Positions 54,559 to 63,176 are shown, counted from the stretch's first letter. The stretch: DNA of 64,000 nt from Mesorhizobium sp. L-8-3 (GCF_016756615.1 NZ_AP023262.1:4217501-4281500), one strand, 5' to 3'. Made by a program: numbers and translations. Notes: a model not told the origin generated them from the sequence alone.

Positions 54559-54572
54559 CTCACCCAGGTCAA
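54559..54572. promoter_or_regulatory. degenerate FNR/FixK-type box upstream of the P-type ATPase
   Basis: On the minus strand TTGACCTGGGTGAG retains the TTGA half-site but not a clear TCAA. It is 70 nt from the ATPase start, the usual spacing here. Weaker than the others. Confidence 0.4.
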
Positions 54573-54712
54573 CGCAATCGAACTGCATCGATGAGTGCGC
54601 CGCCCTATCTTCAGTTCCCGGTTGCGTGGCATTCCGCCGGCGCGCGGACGCCTTTGGACCGTAGCCCGATGTGTCAGCATCGCAGCATTCTCCGGCTCAG
54701 CGCCCGGCAGGG

Positions 54713-56338
54713 TCAGTTCCTGTGAAACTCCTTCCGGATCAGGACGAGCGTCGGGTCGTCGGGGTAATATTCAGCGACAAATCCCTGCTCGCGCTCAAGC
54801 TCGATGGCCTCATGGTTCTCGCGGCTCTCAATAGCTTCAAGTGCCTTGAGGCCTCGGGCCTCCGCATAACGGGCGAGATGGCGGAGCAACTCCCATGCGA
54901 CACCCTTGTGCTTGTAGTCGGAGCGGACCGAGATCGCGACCTCGCCCTTCTCGAAAGTAGGCTCGCAGGCCAGCATCGCGGTCGCAACGATGGTCTCTCC
55001 GCCATCGACGCATGCGAGGAAATTCTCCGTCAGCCGGTGATCGACGTCGGTCATGGCGACGAGACGCTCGTGGCTGACCTCCCTCACGCCGCCAAGGAAA
55101 CGAAAGCGCAGGTCCCGGGGCGTCACATGCGTGAAGAAATCCGAAAGCGCCTCTTCGTCGTCGGCGCGAACCGGGCGAACGTGAAGAACAAGCCCGGAGC
55201 GGGTCACCAGATCGCAGCTCCATTTGTCGGCTGCCACGGTACTGTCCGGCTTCCCGGTTGTGGCCTGTCCGACTGATCGCGTGGCGTGGCCATTCGCGGC
55301 TGGAGTCTCGATGATGACCTTCAGGGCGTGAGTGCTCGCTGCGCTCCCGAACGTTTCATAGGCGTCGACGATCCGATCGAGCGCGAACCGGTGCGTGATC
55401 AGCTTTTTCGGATCGATCTTCCCGGACTGTACGGTCTTCAGCAACATCGGCGTACTGACGGTATCGACCAGACGCGTGGTGATCCCGAGATTGTGCGACC
55501 AGAGCTTCTCCAAATGGAGATCGGCCTTCACGCCGTGGACGCCGACATTGGCAATGACGCCGCCCGGGGCGACAATGTCTTCGCAGAGTTCGAAAGTCGC
55601 CGGAATGCCGACGGCTTCGATGGCGGTATCGACGCCGCGCCCGCCGGTCAACGCCAGCACCTGGTCCGCTGCGTCGTCTCCGCTGCCATTGACCGTCGCC
55701 GTTGCGCCGAAACGGCGCGCCACTTCGAGGCGGTTCTGATCGAGATCGATCATGATGATCTGGGAGGGAGAATAGAACTGTGCCGTCAGAAGCGCCGCGA
55801 GACCGATCGGTCCGGAGCCGACGACAGCCACCGTGCTGCCAGGCTGTACCCGGCCATTGAGCACCCCGCACTCGAAGCCGGTCGGCAGGATGTCGCTCAG
55901 CATGACCAGTGCTTCTTCGTCGGCGCCGTCCGGGATGTGGTAGAGACTGGTGTCGGCATGCGGGATGCGGACGAATTCCGCCTGGGTTCCATCGATCGTG
56001 TTGCCGAGAATCCAGCCGCCGGTCGAGCAATGCGAATACATGCCCTTGCGGCAATGCTCGCATTTGCCGCAGGACGATATGCAGGAGATCAGCACACGAT
56101 CGCCCTTCTTGAACTCGGTCACGCCGGCGCCTGTCTCCTCCACGACGCCCACGCCTTCGTGGCCCAGGATGCGACCCGGCGTGCAGCTCGGCACATCGCC
56201 CTTCAGGATGTGGAGATCGGTGCCGCAGATGGTGGTCCTCGTCACCTTCACGAGGGCATCGGTCGGAGCGACGATCTCAGGGACGGGACGCTCTTCGAGA
56301 GACTTCTTGCCCGGGCCTCCATAGACGAGAGCTTTCAT
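54713..56338 (-). CDS. zinc alcohol dehydrogenase fused to a GNAT acetyltransferase
   Basis: A 541-aa single frame. Residues 1-~345 are a zinc MDR alcohol dehydrogenase: catalytic C38 in TICGTDLH, H60-E61, structural-zinc cysteines 90, 93, 96 and 104, and NAD motif GSGPIG. A ~30-residue linker rich in small residues leads to a GNAT domain (~375-541) like the protein acetyltransferase Pat: LHVRPVRADDEEALSDFF, then VRSDYKHKGVAWELLRHLA around the acetyl-CoA site. The joint frame is uninterrupted. It may couple ethanol/acetaldehyde metabolism to protein acetylation. A FixK-type box lies 61 nt upstream. Confidence 0.93.
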   Translation of the reverse strand: MKALVYGGPGKKSLEERPVPEIVAPTDALVKVTRTTICGTDLHILKGDVPSCTPGRILGHEGVGVVEETGAGVTEFKKGDRVLISCISSCGKCEHCRKGMYSHCSTGGWILGNTIDGTQAEFVRIPHADTSLYHIPDGADEEALVMLSDILPTGFECGVLNGRVQPGSTVAVVGSGPIGLAALLTAQFYSPSQIIMIDLDQNRLEVARRFGATATVNGSGDDAADQVLALTGGRGVDTAIEAVGIPATFELCEDIVAPGGVIANVGVHGVKADLHLEKLWSHNLGITTRLVDTVSTPMLLKTVQSGKIDPKKLITHRFALDRIVDAYETFGSAASTHALKVIIETPAANGHATRSVGQATTGKPDSTVAADKWSCDLVTRSGLVLHVRPVRADDEEALSDFFTHVTPRDLRFRFLGGVREVSHERLVAMTDVDHRLTENFLACVDGGETIVATAMLACEPTFEKGEVAISVRSDYKHKGVAWELLRHLARYAEARGLKALEAIESRENHEAIELEREQGFVAEYYPDDPTLVLIRKEFHRN

Positions 56339-56398
56339 CGCATATCTCCTTGCTGGTGCGGATCGCGATCATCATGCGCTCCCGCCGCCAGCCCCGCT

Positions 56399-56412
56399 TT
56401 GACGCTGGTCAA
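56399..56412. promoter_or_regulatory. FNR/FixK-type box of the ADH-GNAT gene
   Basis: TTGACGCTGGTCAA is a perfect TTGA-N6-TCAA dyad, 61 nt upstream of the minus-strand start at 56338. Confidence 0.75.
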
Positions 56413-56480
56413 TGATCGCGACGAAGCTTCGCTGCAGAGATCAAGACGCCACTGCTCTCTGTCGGGCAAAACGACATGTC

Positions 56481-56494
56481 TTGATGCAGATCAA
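56481..56494. promoter_or_regulatory. FNR/FixK-type box of the phasin gene
   Basis: TTGATGCAGATCAA is a perfect TTGAT-N4-ATCAA dyad, 67 nt upstream of the phasin ATG. With the box at 56399-56412 it forms a divergent pair of promoters. Confidence 0.8.
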
Positions 56495-56560
56495 AGTACA
56501 TGAACGCCGCGCCGTTAGAGTTTTGAGGTCGCTTTCGCGCCGTCGAAGAAAGGAACAGCC

Positions 56561-56947
56561 ATGCCTTCGAAATCCGACCAGTCGCCTTTTCCCGTTGCGG
56601 CACTGCCTTTCGTCACGACCGGGCAGAGATTCTATCAGGCGGCTGTGCGCCTGCAGCTTCATGGCCTCAAGGCGGCAATGCAGTATCAGATCGAGGCTCT
56701 CACTTTCCTCAAGCGCCGCTATGAGGAGGACGTGAAACTCCTGGCTGACCTTGCCGGAAGCGCGAAGTCCGAGGACTCGGTCGACATCGTCGCTGCTTTC
56801 ATGCAGAACGCCAGCTCTGACTATGCTGCCGAAGCTGGAAGGATCGCGTCGATCGGCGCGAAGCTTGCCACGGAAACGGCCAAGGATGTGAGCAAGGAAG
56901 CCGAGCGTGCTGCGGAAGACAGAGCCGCGGCGACGGTTGCTGCCTGA
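56561..56947 (+). CDS. phasin-family protein
   Basis: A 128-aa helical, alanine-rich protein with AAVRLQLHGLKAAMQYQIEALTFLKRRYEEDVKLLADLA, the amphipathic helix of phasins that coat polyhydroxybutyrate granules. GAAAGGA precedes ATG 56561. No PHB synthase is in the window; under low oxygen PHB acts as an electron sink, which agrees with its FixK-type box. It could also be a general helper protein. Confidence 0.78.
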   Translation: MPSKSDQSPFPVAALPFVTTGQRFYQAAVRLQLHGLKAAMQYQIEALTFLKRRYEEDVKLLADLAGSAKSEDSVDIVAAFMQNASSDYAAEAGRIASIGAKLATETAKDVSKEAERAAEDRAAATVAA

Positions 56948-57320
56948 AACTCCGGGCGAACCTGCGGGCGGGGGCCGCGAAGGTCGGTTTTGATCTTGAG
57001 GATCGGACCATAACAGCGGTCGATGAGATCGACCGTTGGAGGCGCGGCTGCGTCGCTCGTGCCCTTTGGCGCCAAGCGGCGTGGTGCGGCGCGCCGGTGA
57101 TTGAGTTCACGTGGATGCGTCAGCCTGATCAAGACAGGGTCAACGATTTGTTCCGCCCGAGCCACGGCCGCTCGCTGGCCGCGCGCCCAAGGTTCGGGCC
57201 AACAAGCATCAAAGCGGCCGTGATCGAGCGACCTCGACAGGCCGATGAGGGTGCGCCTTGGCTGGGGGGCACACCACCCGGAAGCCGACGCTGCTGCAAT
57301 CCCCGAGCGGACCCAACTGG
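56948..57320. other. gap downstream of the phasin gene
   Basis: No gene, hairpin or box that I can support. Frames on both strands have an arginine-rich composition expected of non-coding GC-rich DNA. Confidence 0.4.
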
Positions 57321-57611
57321 TCACCTGCCATCGGACGGCGACGACCATACGCCGACCGAGGCCGAAGCGTGAGAAGTGGAGCCCGGGCGCCTCAGGAGGG
57401 GGTTGGTGCGGCCTCGCAACCAGTTCTTCATCGCCTGAAGCAGTTCGCTCTCGTCGGCCAGGCCGTTCGCGTAGAGCTTGATCGCATGCCGGGCGATCCT
57501 GGCAGCTTCGCCGGAATCCACTTCAATGCCTTGGTCTCCGCAAAGCGAGTTGCAGACACGACGCAGCATCTCGACGCCTTCCGGCATGATAACGCAAGCG
57601 GGGTACAACAT
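57321..57611 (-). CDS. hypothetical protein (96 aa)
   Basis: A minus-strand frame with start MLYPACVIMPEGVEMLRRV preceded by AGGA, followed by DSGEAARIARHAIKLYANGLADESELLQAMKNWL, a helical pattern seen in short rhizobial hypothetical proteins. The last ~20 residues look random. It follows the SPW gene by 62 nt on the same strand and may share its promoter. No function known. Confidence 0.5.
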   Translation of the reverse strand: MLYPACVIMPEGVEMLRRVCNSLCGDQGIEVDSGEAARIARHAIKLYANGLADESELLQAMKNWLRGRTNPLLRRPGSTSHASASVGVWSSPSDGR

Positions 57612-57673
57612 TCGTATCCTGGTCGGCATGACGTGGTTCCCGACGGTGCCTGCAGTACGTTCCTGCGAGGCAC

Positions 57674-58033
57674 TCAGATGTTTCCTGCTTCCTCCAGAGC
57701 CCACAGCGCCCGCCACGCTGCAAGAAGTGCGATCATAGCCCCTGAAAGGACTGCGCTCCAGTTGGCGACATCAGCGGCTGCGAACTCCAGGACCCCATGG
57801 TGATGCGATGAGCCATGCGCCAAGCATGACGTTCGCCACTTCCGCCCAACCTGAAACGATGCCGACGCCGCAAGGCTCAGTGTGACAGCGGCCGCTCCGC
57901 CGAGCAGAAAATTCCACGTTATCGCGTTCGCCGAAGCGCCATGCGGCACGGCTGCCCCGAGCAGCCAGCTTGATGAGATCGACCACAACCCCGCGACGAG
58001 GATTATTCGATCCTGCCAGCGCTGATCGTGCAT
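57674..58033 (-). CDS. SPW-repeat membrane protein with two compensating frameshifts
   Basis: 119 aa in frame. The N-terminal part (MHDQRWQDRIILVAGLWSISSSWLL...) and the C-terminal part (FAAADVANWSAVLSGAMIALLAAW) fit the SPW family of small membrane proteins. The middle ~17 residues are an arginine/histidine-rich nonsense stretch. In the next frame the same bases read WAEVANVMLGAWLIASPW, the second SPW motif. One base missing near 57846-57857 and one extra C in the CCCC at 57793-57796 explain it. AGAGGAG precedes the ATG and a perfect FixK-type box lies 69 nt upstream. Damage or sequencing errors. Confidence 0.7.
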   Translation of the reverse strand: MHDQRWQDRIILVAGLWSISSSWLLGAAVPHGASANAITWNFLLGGAAAVTLSLAASASFQVGRKWRTSCLAHGSSHHHGVLEFAAADVANWSAVLSGAMIALLAAWRALWALEEAGNI

Positions 58034-58101
58034 CTTCGATCACTCCTCTCGTGGACAGGTTCTCGTAGAAAGTAATCGTGTCCGATGATGCTTTTCTTGC
58101 T

Positions 58102-58115
58102 TTGATCTGCGTCAA
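58102..58115. promoter_or_regulatory. FNR/FixK-type box of the SPW gene
   Basis: TTGATCTGCGTCAA is a perfect TTGA-N6-TCAA dyad, 69 nt upstream of the minus-strand start at 58033. Confidence 0.75.
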
Positions 58116-58477
58116 TGTGAGCGCCGAAGACGCACTGAATACTCGTTAAGCCTATGGCGCGGGATGCATCCTGGGGCGGGCCTTGGATGCCATTGCGGTC
58201 CATGGCACTGGCCGAGACATCGGCTTGTGGGGCACAGTCGTCACCCTCGGTGTCTACTCCGCGGGGTGGCTGGCTGTCTGGTCTTCGTCCGCAGGGGGAA
58301 GGCCTGGCGCCTTGCAGGTCGCTCCAGCCTGCAGGGCGCGCCTCGACCATGCGGCGTCGAAGCCGCGCCGGGAGGTCGTCAAAGCGATTTGGAAGCCTCA
58401 GGCAGCGAATACCAGCGGGAAATCTCCAAGCCTCGTTGCGTCCCATGGTCGCCGACATGATCCCGCTCTCCGACAAT
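58116..58477. other. 362-bp gap between two FNR/FixK-type boxes
   Basis: No gene seen; the open frame on the plus strand into GroEL has an implausible composition. The minus strand likewise. The gap is bounded by boxes for the SPW gene (left) and GroEL (right). Confidence 0.4.
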
Positions 58478-58491
58478 TTGACCGGCATCAA
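58478..58491. promoter_or_regulatory. FNR/FixK-type box of the groEL gene
   Basis: TTGACCGGCATCAA is a perfect TTGA-N6-TCAA dyad, 55 nt upstream of ATG 58546. Control of this groEL copy by low oxygen rather than by CIRCE/HrcA is suggested; I saw no CIRCE element. Confidence 0.75.
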
Positions 58492-58545
58492 GGAAACCGG
58501 TTGCTCGGTTGCGCTAGGAGCCTCTTGACCGAGGAGGCTCATGCC

Positions 58546-60168
58546 ATGGCTCACAAACAGGTCTTGTTCCGTTCCGAGGCTCGCGAGAAGATCCTGCGGG
58601 GCACGACGCAGCTTGCCGACGCAGTTCGCGTGACGCTAGGTCCGCGTTCGAAATCGGTGCTCATCGAAAAGAAGTGGGGAGCGCCGATCGTCTGCAACGA
58701 CGGTGTCACCATCGCCAAGGAGTTCGACCTCAAGGATCCGGAGGAGAACCTTGGAGCCCGCATGCTGAGGCAGGCCGCGGAAAAGACCGGCGAGATGGTC
58801 GGCGACGGAACCAGCACTTCGACAATTCTCGCTCACGCGATCTTCGCCGATGGGGTGCGCAATGTCGTTGCCGGCGCGAGCGCAATCGATATCAAGCGCG
58901 GCCTTGACCGGGCGACAAAACGCGCTGTCGAGGCATTGAAGGCGATATCCAAGCCGGTCGAGACGCGGCGAGAGAAGGAGCAGGTCGCGACGATCTCGGC
59001 GCATAACGATACTGTGATCGGCGAACTGGTCGGTGCGGCGATGGAGAAGGTCGGCGGCGAGGGCGTCATAACCGTCGAGGAATCGAAGTCCACGGAGACA
59101 GTTCTCGACGTCGTGGAAGGCATGGAGTTCGATCGCGGCTTCGTCTCGCCCTATTTCGCGGCGGATGCGGAAAAGATGGAGGCGGTGCTCGAAGATCCCC
59201 TGGTACTGATCGTCGACCGCAAGATCCTGTCCCTCAACGACCTGATAAGGCTCCTGGAAGCCGTCGCCAAATCCGGCCAGCCGCTGCTCGTCGTCGCGGA
59301 GGACGTAGAAGGCGAAGCACTGGCCACGCTCATCGTGAACCACATCCGCGGCACGCTGAAGAATTGCGCGGTCAAGGCGCCGGGCTTCGGCGACCGCCGC
59401 AAGGCCATGCTTCAGGACATAGCGGTGCTGACAGGGGCGCAGGTGATTTCCGAAGAGCTTGGCATCAAGCTGGAGAATGTGGCCATCGACCAACTCGGCC
59501 GCGCCAAGAGGGTCGTTTCCGACAAGGACCGCACGATCATCGTCGGAGGCGGAGGGGAGAGCAAGGCGATCAAGGGCCGCATCGAGCAGATCCGTCGTGA
59601 GATCGAGGATACGACCAGCGATTACGATCGCGAAAAGCTGCAGGAGAGGCTTGCGAAACTGTCCGGCGGTGTCGCCGTCATCAAGGTCGGCGCTCCGACG
59701 GAAGCCGAAATGAAGTCGAAGAAGGAAGCGCTCGACGACGCGATAAGCGCCTCCAAGGCGGCCGTTGCGGAAGGCGTCGTGCCCGGCGGAGGGCTCGCGC
59801 TGCTGCGCTGCATCGGACCCGTGGAGGCGGAGGAGCAAATGTGCGAAGGCGACGAGCGGACGGGCGTGCAAATCCTGAAGCGCGCGCTTGAACTGCCTGT
59901 CCGCCAGATCGCGGAGAATTCGGCGGTCGACGGCGGAGTGGTGGTCGCCAGAATGCTCGAAGGAAAGGACAATTACGGTTTCGATGCAGGGCGCAAGCAA
60001 TATGTCGATCTGGTCGAGGCCGGCATCATCGATCCAACCAAGGTCGTTCGAATTGCGCTCGAAAACGCGGTCTCGGTCGCCAGCACGCTGCTGCTGACCG
60101 AGGCGACCATGACAGAGATTCCGGAGCAGCGGCCCGCGCAGCCGGTCATGCCGGAGATGACGATGTAG
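58546..60168 (+). CDS. groEL: GroEL-type chaperonin without adjacent groES
   Basis: A 540-aa Hsp60, complete, with the ATP-site segments [31 protein letters not shown] and [15 protein letters not shown], the [21 protein letters not shown] apical stretch and the [12 protein letters not shown] end. The C-terminus is [12 protein letters not shown], not the usual Gly-Gly-Met tail. GAGGAGG precedes ATG 58546. No groES is upstream, so it is an accessory copy. PRPP synthase follows after 91 nt. Confidence 0.95.
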   Translation: MAHKQVLFRSEAREKILRGTTQLADAVRVTLGPRSKSVLIEKKWGAPIVCNDGVTIAKEFDLKDPEENLGARMLRQAAEKTGEMVGDGTSTSTILAHAIFADGVRNVVAGASAIDIKRGLDRATKRAVEALKAISKPVETRREKEQVATISAHNDTVIGELVGAAMEKVGGEGVITVEESKSTETVLDVVEGMEFDRGFVSPYFAADAEKMEAVLEDPLVLIVDRKILSLNDLIRLLEAVAKSGQPLLVVAEDVEGEALATLIVNHIRGTLKNCAVKAPGFGDRRKAMLQDIAVLTGAQVISEELGIKLENVAIDQLGRAKRVVSDKDRTIIVGGGGESKAIKGRIEQIRREIEDTTSDYDREKLQERLAKLSGGVAVIKVGAPTEAEMKSKKEALDDAISASKAAVAEGVVPGGGLALLRCIGPVEAEEQMCEGDERTGVQILKRALELPVRQIAENSAVDGGVVVARMLEGKDNYGFDAGRKQYVDLVEAGIIDPTKVVRIALENAVSVASTLLLTEATMTEIPEQRPAQPVMPEMTM

Positions 60169-60259
60169 CCAGGGGCATGGGCCTCGGGCGTATAGCGACC
60201 GATCGGTCAGCGGACGCGGGGATCCACGCTCGTGGGCATCCTTCCACACGGAGGCGAAC

Positions 60260-61237
60260 ATGCGTTTCTTTGCGTTGAAGGGAACGGACCGCCTGGGCTT
60301 CTCGGTCGCACAGGCGCTGGGCGTCGGCGTCGATCCGCATGAGGAGCGCGACTTCGAGGACGGCGAGCACAAGGCGCGGCCCTTGGTCAGCGTGCGTGGC
60401 CAGGACGTTTATGTCCTTCACAGCCTTGCGGGCGGAGCCGACGCGTCGGCCAACGACAAGCTTCTGAAACTTCTGTTCTTCATAGCCACGTGTCGCGAAA
60501 ATGGAGCCGCGCGGGTCACCGCGGTGGCGCCCTATCTCGCCTACGCCCGCAAGGACAGGCAGACGAAGTCGCGAGATCCGGTAACGATGCGCTACTTGGC
60601 ACAATTGTTCGAAGCCATGCGCACGGATTGTCTGGTCACCCTCGAAGTGCACAACCTTGCGGCTTTTCAGAACGCATTCCGGTGCCGCACGGTTCATCTC
60701 GATGCGCGCAGGCCTTTCTGTACTGCCGTTCGCGAGCTCGCAGGCGATGCTCCTGTCGTGATTTTTTCCCCCGACGGGGGAGGGGTGAAGCGCGCTGGGT
60801 TGCTGAAGGAAAGCTATGAGGCGACCTCAGGAAGCGCAACCGGCTTCGGCTTCATGGAAAAGCATCGGAGCCGTGGCGTCGTCACGGGCGATCTGTTCGC
60901 GGGCGATGTGGACGGCAAGGTGGTTTTCCTCGTCGACGACATGATCAGCACAGGTGGTACGATGCTCAGGGCTGCCCGGGCATGCCGTGAGCGCGGCGCG
61001 AAGGCGGTGTACGCCGTTGCCACCCACGGCCTGTTCGGCAAGGGTTCGGAGACGTTGTTTGCCGACGGCGCCATCGACAAGGTCGTCGTGACGGACAGCC
61101 TGGCTTCGGCATCGGACGAAGCCGCCGTCCGGCAAGGCAGGATCGAGCTTGTGCCCTGCGGCGCGTTGGTCGCCGAGGCGATAGCGCGGCTCCATGGATC
61201 CGGGTCTATCGCGGACCTGGTCGGCATGGAGAGTTGA
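60260..61237 (+). CDS. ribose-phosphate pyrophosphokinase paralogue
   Basis: A 325-aa protein of the Prs family, making PRPP from ribose-5-phosphate and ATP. It has AYARKDRQTKSRDPVTMRYLAQLFEAM and the PRPP-binding VFLVDDMISTGGTM (~227-240). It differs from ordinary Prs in its divergent N-terminus (MRFFALKGTDRLG) and in HNLAAFQNAF for the usual HAxQIQGFF. Such paralogues occur in stress regions. It probably shares a transcript with groEL. Confidence 0.85.
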   Translation: MRFFALKGTDRLGFSVAQALGVGVDPHEERDFEDGEHKARPLVSVRGQDVYVLHSLAGGADASANDKLLKLLFFIATCRENGAARVTAVAPYLAYARKDRQTKSRDPVTMRYLAQLFEAMRTDCLVTLEVHNLAAFQNAFRCRTVHLDARRPFCTAVRELAGDAPVVIFSPDGGGVKRAGLLKESYEATSGSATGFGFMEKHRSRGVVTGDLFAGDVDGKVVFLVDDMISTGGTMLRAARACRERGAKAVYAVATHGLFGKGSETLFADGAIDKVVVTDSLASASDEAAVRQGRIELVPCGALVAEAIARLHGSGSIADLVGMES

Positions 61238-62372
61238 GTTCGCCCTTGGCCCTCTCGACATATGCGAGGGCGAGCGGCTTCCACTTGCCGGGGGTGGCTA
61301 CGTGCGCGTCGAGAAGATGCGCCATGCAGAGTCGCGCCCTGAGCAGAGCGCGAAAGCCGCCGTAGACGGCAAGCGTCTCATCGTCCGTTCGACCGCCGAG
61401 CCGCGCCTCGAGCGTGTGGAGGAGGATCGGCCGTACCCAGAAAGCTCCCAGCACTGCGCATTCCAGGCCGAGATAGTTGATTTCATCATAGGGATCGACG
61501 ATCCGCATCGGGCGGCTGAATTCGAGGGCATCGATGATCTGTATCGGCTCGCCGATGAAGACATGTTCAGGCCGAAGATCGCCGTGCCCCTCGACGATCC
61601 GCCCTTCTGAGATGCGCCTTTCGATCCGTGGAAGAGCTCTTTCGAGTGCCTGATCCACCCTGTCGAGCACAGGCAGAGCGACGTTCGCCATGCCGAGTTC
61701 CGGCCGTCCCAGAATGGCGCGGTTGACGGCCTGCTCCTCGATCAGATGCTTTGCGTAGAGGGGGCCGTCCACGATTTCAGGGGGGCAGGCCGAATAGAAG
61801 TCGCCCAGCAGTTGCCCGATCCTTCGGACATCAGCCTCCGTCACGTTTCCCTGGCGCAGCCTGGCGTCCAGCAGGTCGGCCTGCGGCAGCCTTTTCATCT
61901 CGACGAGCCAGTCGATGACGCTGCCTTGTCCCGTCAGGTTGAGACGGTCCGGCCCTTCGCATCGCAGCGCGACGACCGAACAATAGGTGCTGCCGGCAAG
62001 CCTCCTGTTCAGCCGCAATTCCTCCTCGCAGAAAAAGCGCCGGCGCCAGAGCGTGCTGAAATCGAGGAACGGATATTTGACGGGCTTCTTGAGCTTGTAT
62101 ACGCGGTCATCGGTCAGGAACACCCAGGACATGTGCGTTTCTCGCACGTCGACGATCGCCGTCGCGTGTGGGTATGCTTTGGGGTCGCTCAGAAAACGCA
62201 CCTTTGCCGCCAGATCGATCATCGGTATCCGTCCGCCGTCGGCTATTGGGTCTGAATCGCCCGGAACCGCAGATGTCTGCTGCCCCTGAGGGGACGAGCA
62301 ACAAGATGATCCGGACGCGATGGAAGCCGGCACGCCCATCGCCTTTCCCATGACAGGTGCGTCGCATGGCAT
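61206..62372 (-). CDS. COG2187-like phosphotransferase (aminoglycoside phosphotransferase fold)
   Basis: A 388-aa protein. The kinase-like core begins MIDLAAKVRFLSDP (~51) and has the catalytic loop EGHGDLRPEHVFIG followed by IDALEFSRPMRIVDPYDEI (the D-x-D/E pair). COG2187 proteins usually also carry a C-terminal P-loop ATPase; this one ends after the first domain. ATG 62372 follows GAGGAG and lies ~77 nt inside a FixK-type box, so the longer frame from 62816 is not the start; ATG 62223 is a later alternative. Substrate unknown. It overlaps the end of the PRPP gene. Confidence 0.82.
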   Translation of the reverse strand: MPCDAPVMGKAMGVPASIASGSSCCSSPQGQQTSAVPGDSDPIADGGRIPMIDLAAKVRFLSDPKAYPHATAIVDVRETHMSWVFLTDDRVYKLKKPVKYPFLDFSTLWRRRFFCEEELRLNRRLAGSTYCSVVALRCEGPDRLNLTGQGSVIDWLVEMKRLPQADLLDARLRQGNVTEADVRRIGQLLGDFYSACPPEIVDGPLYAKHLIEEQAVNRAILGRPELGMANVALPVLDRVDQALERALPRIERRISEGRIVEGHGDLRPEHVFIGEPIQIIDALEFSRPMRIVDPYDEINYLGLECAVLGAFWVRPILLHTLEARLGGRTDDETLAVYGGFRALLRARLCMAHLLDAHVATPGKWKPLALAYVERAKGELNSPCRPGPR

Positions 62373-62448
62373 AGGTGCTGGCTCCTCGGGAGCGGCCCCT
62401 TCGAAATCGACCGCGCCATAGTAATTCAGCCAACGACCGGACATCACC

Positions 62449-62462
62449 TTGATACGCGTCAA
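62449..62462. promoter_or_regulatory. FNR/FixK-type box of the phosphotransferase gene
   Basis: TTGATACGCGTCAA, a perfect TTGA-N6-TCAA dyad, lies 77 nt upstream of the minus-strand start at 62372. It is also in the region upstream (239 nt) of the DUF3775 gene. Confidence 0.75.
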
Positions 62463-62700
62463 AGACGGCCGACAATAGTCGGCTAGCCTGACCCGCATAT
62501 GCGCCGCCATGGGGCGCTGCCGGGTGCCTGCAGGATCGGTTCCGAAGCTACCCATGCGGCGGCGGCTGCGCCCGGCAAAAAAGACCGATCTCGTGAGCGT
62601 CGGCCGGTTTCGTGACGTAGCCAGCGTCCGGTTTCGACGGGTGATGGTCGGTTTCTCCGATGCGGGGAAAGGCGAGCAGGAATGGAAAGGAAGGATCCCA

Positions 62701-63144
62701 ATGAAACGTGGAATCGGAAGTGAGGAGAACAGAGTCCCGGAACTGGCAATTCCGGTCGAAACGGTGTGCTTCATTGTCATGAAAGCACGTGAGTTCGACG
62801 CGAAGGAGGCCGTCACCGAACCGGATCCGGGGTCTAATCCGACAGACGATCACGACGTCGCCGTGCTGCAGGATCATGATGACGACCCCGTTCAGGAAGA
62901 ACTGTCGTCCCTCATATCCGACCTCTCTGTCGACGAGCAGATCGATCTGGTCACGCTGATGTGGCTCGGGCGGGACGACTATCGGGCAACCGAATGGCCG
63001 ATCGTGCGAAAACAGGCCGCCGACGCCCACAACGACCATACGGTCGAATATCTCTGCGGGAATCCGCTGCTGTCCGATCACCTCTTGGCCGGTCTCGACG
63101 TCCTCGGTCTTTCGTGTGCCGACTACGAAGGGAAGCATCTTTGA
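62701..63144 (+). CDS. DUF3775 family protein
   Basis: A 147-aa protein matching DUF3775, with PVETVCFIVMKAREFDAKEA (~19-38), LSSLISDLSVDEQIDLVTLMWLGRDDY in the middle and YLCGNPLLSDHLLAGLDVLG at the end. GGAAGGA precedes ATG 62701. Its homologues occur next to stress and nitrogen-fixation genes in rhizobia; function unknown. An Asp/His-rich loop (~50-65) is notable. Confidence 0.82.
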   Translation: MKRGIGSEENRVPELAIPVETVCFIVMKAREFDAKEAVTEPDPGSNPTDDHDVAVLQDHDDDPVQEELSSLISDLSVDEQIDLVTLMWLGRDDYRATEWPIVRKQAADAHNDHTVEYLCGNPLLSDHLLAGLDVLGLSCADYEGKHL

Positions 63145-63162
63145 GCGGAACATTCGCCCGGT

Positions 63163-63176
63163 TTGATCCGCGTCAA
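63163..63176. promoter_or_regulatory. FNR/FixK-type box upstream of hsp20
   Basis: TTGATCCGCGTCAA is a perfect TTGA-N6-TCAA dyad, 222 nt upstream of the Hsp20 ATG. The intervening 220 nt have no good coding frame and may be a long leader. The distance differs from the other boxes. Confidence 0.7.

Noticed and set aside
52075-54594. 839-codon plus-strand open frame
   Set aside because: Shadow of the P-type ATPase; no motifs, His/Arg-rich.
57110-57150. TGATCAAGACAGGGTCAACG as a FixK box
   Set aside because: Half-sites are in the wrong spacing and orientation.
62373-62816. 5' extension of the phosphotransferase frame
   Set aside because: It would contain the FixK-type box inside the gene and overlaps the DUF3775 leader; sequence before 62372 is not like the family.
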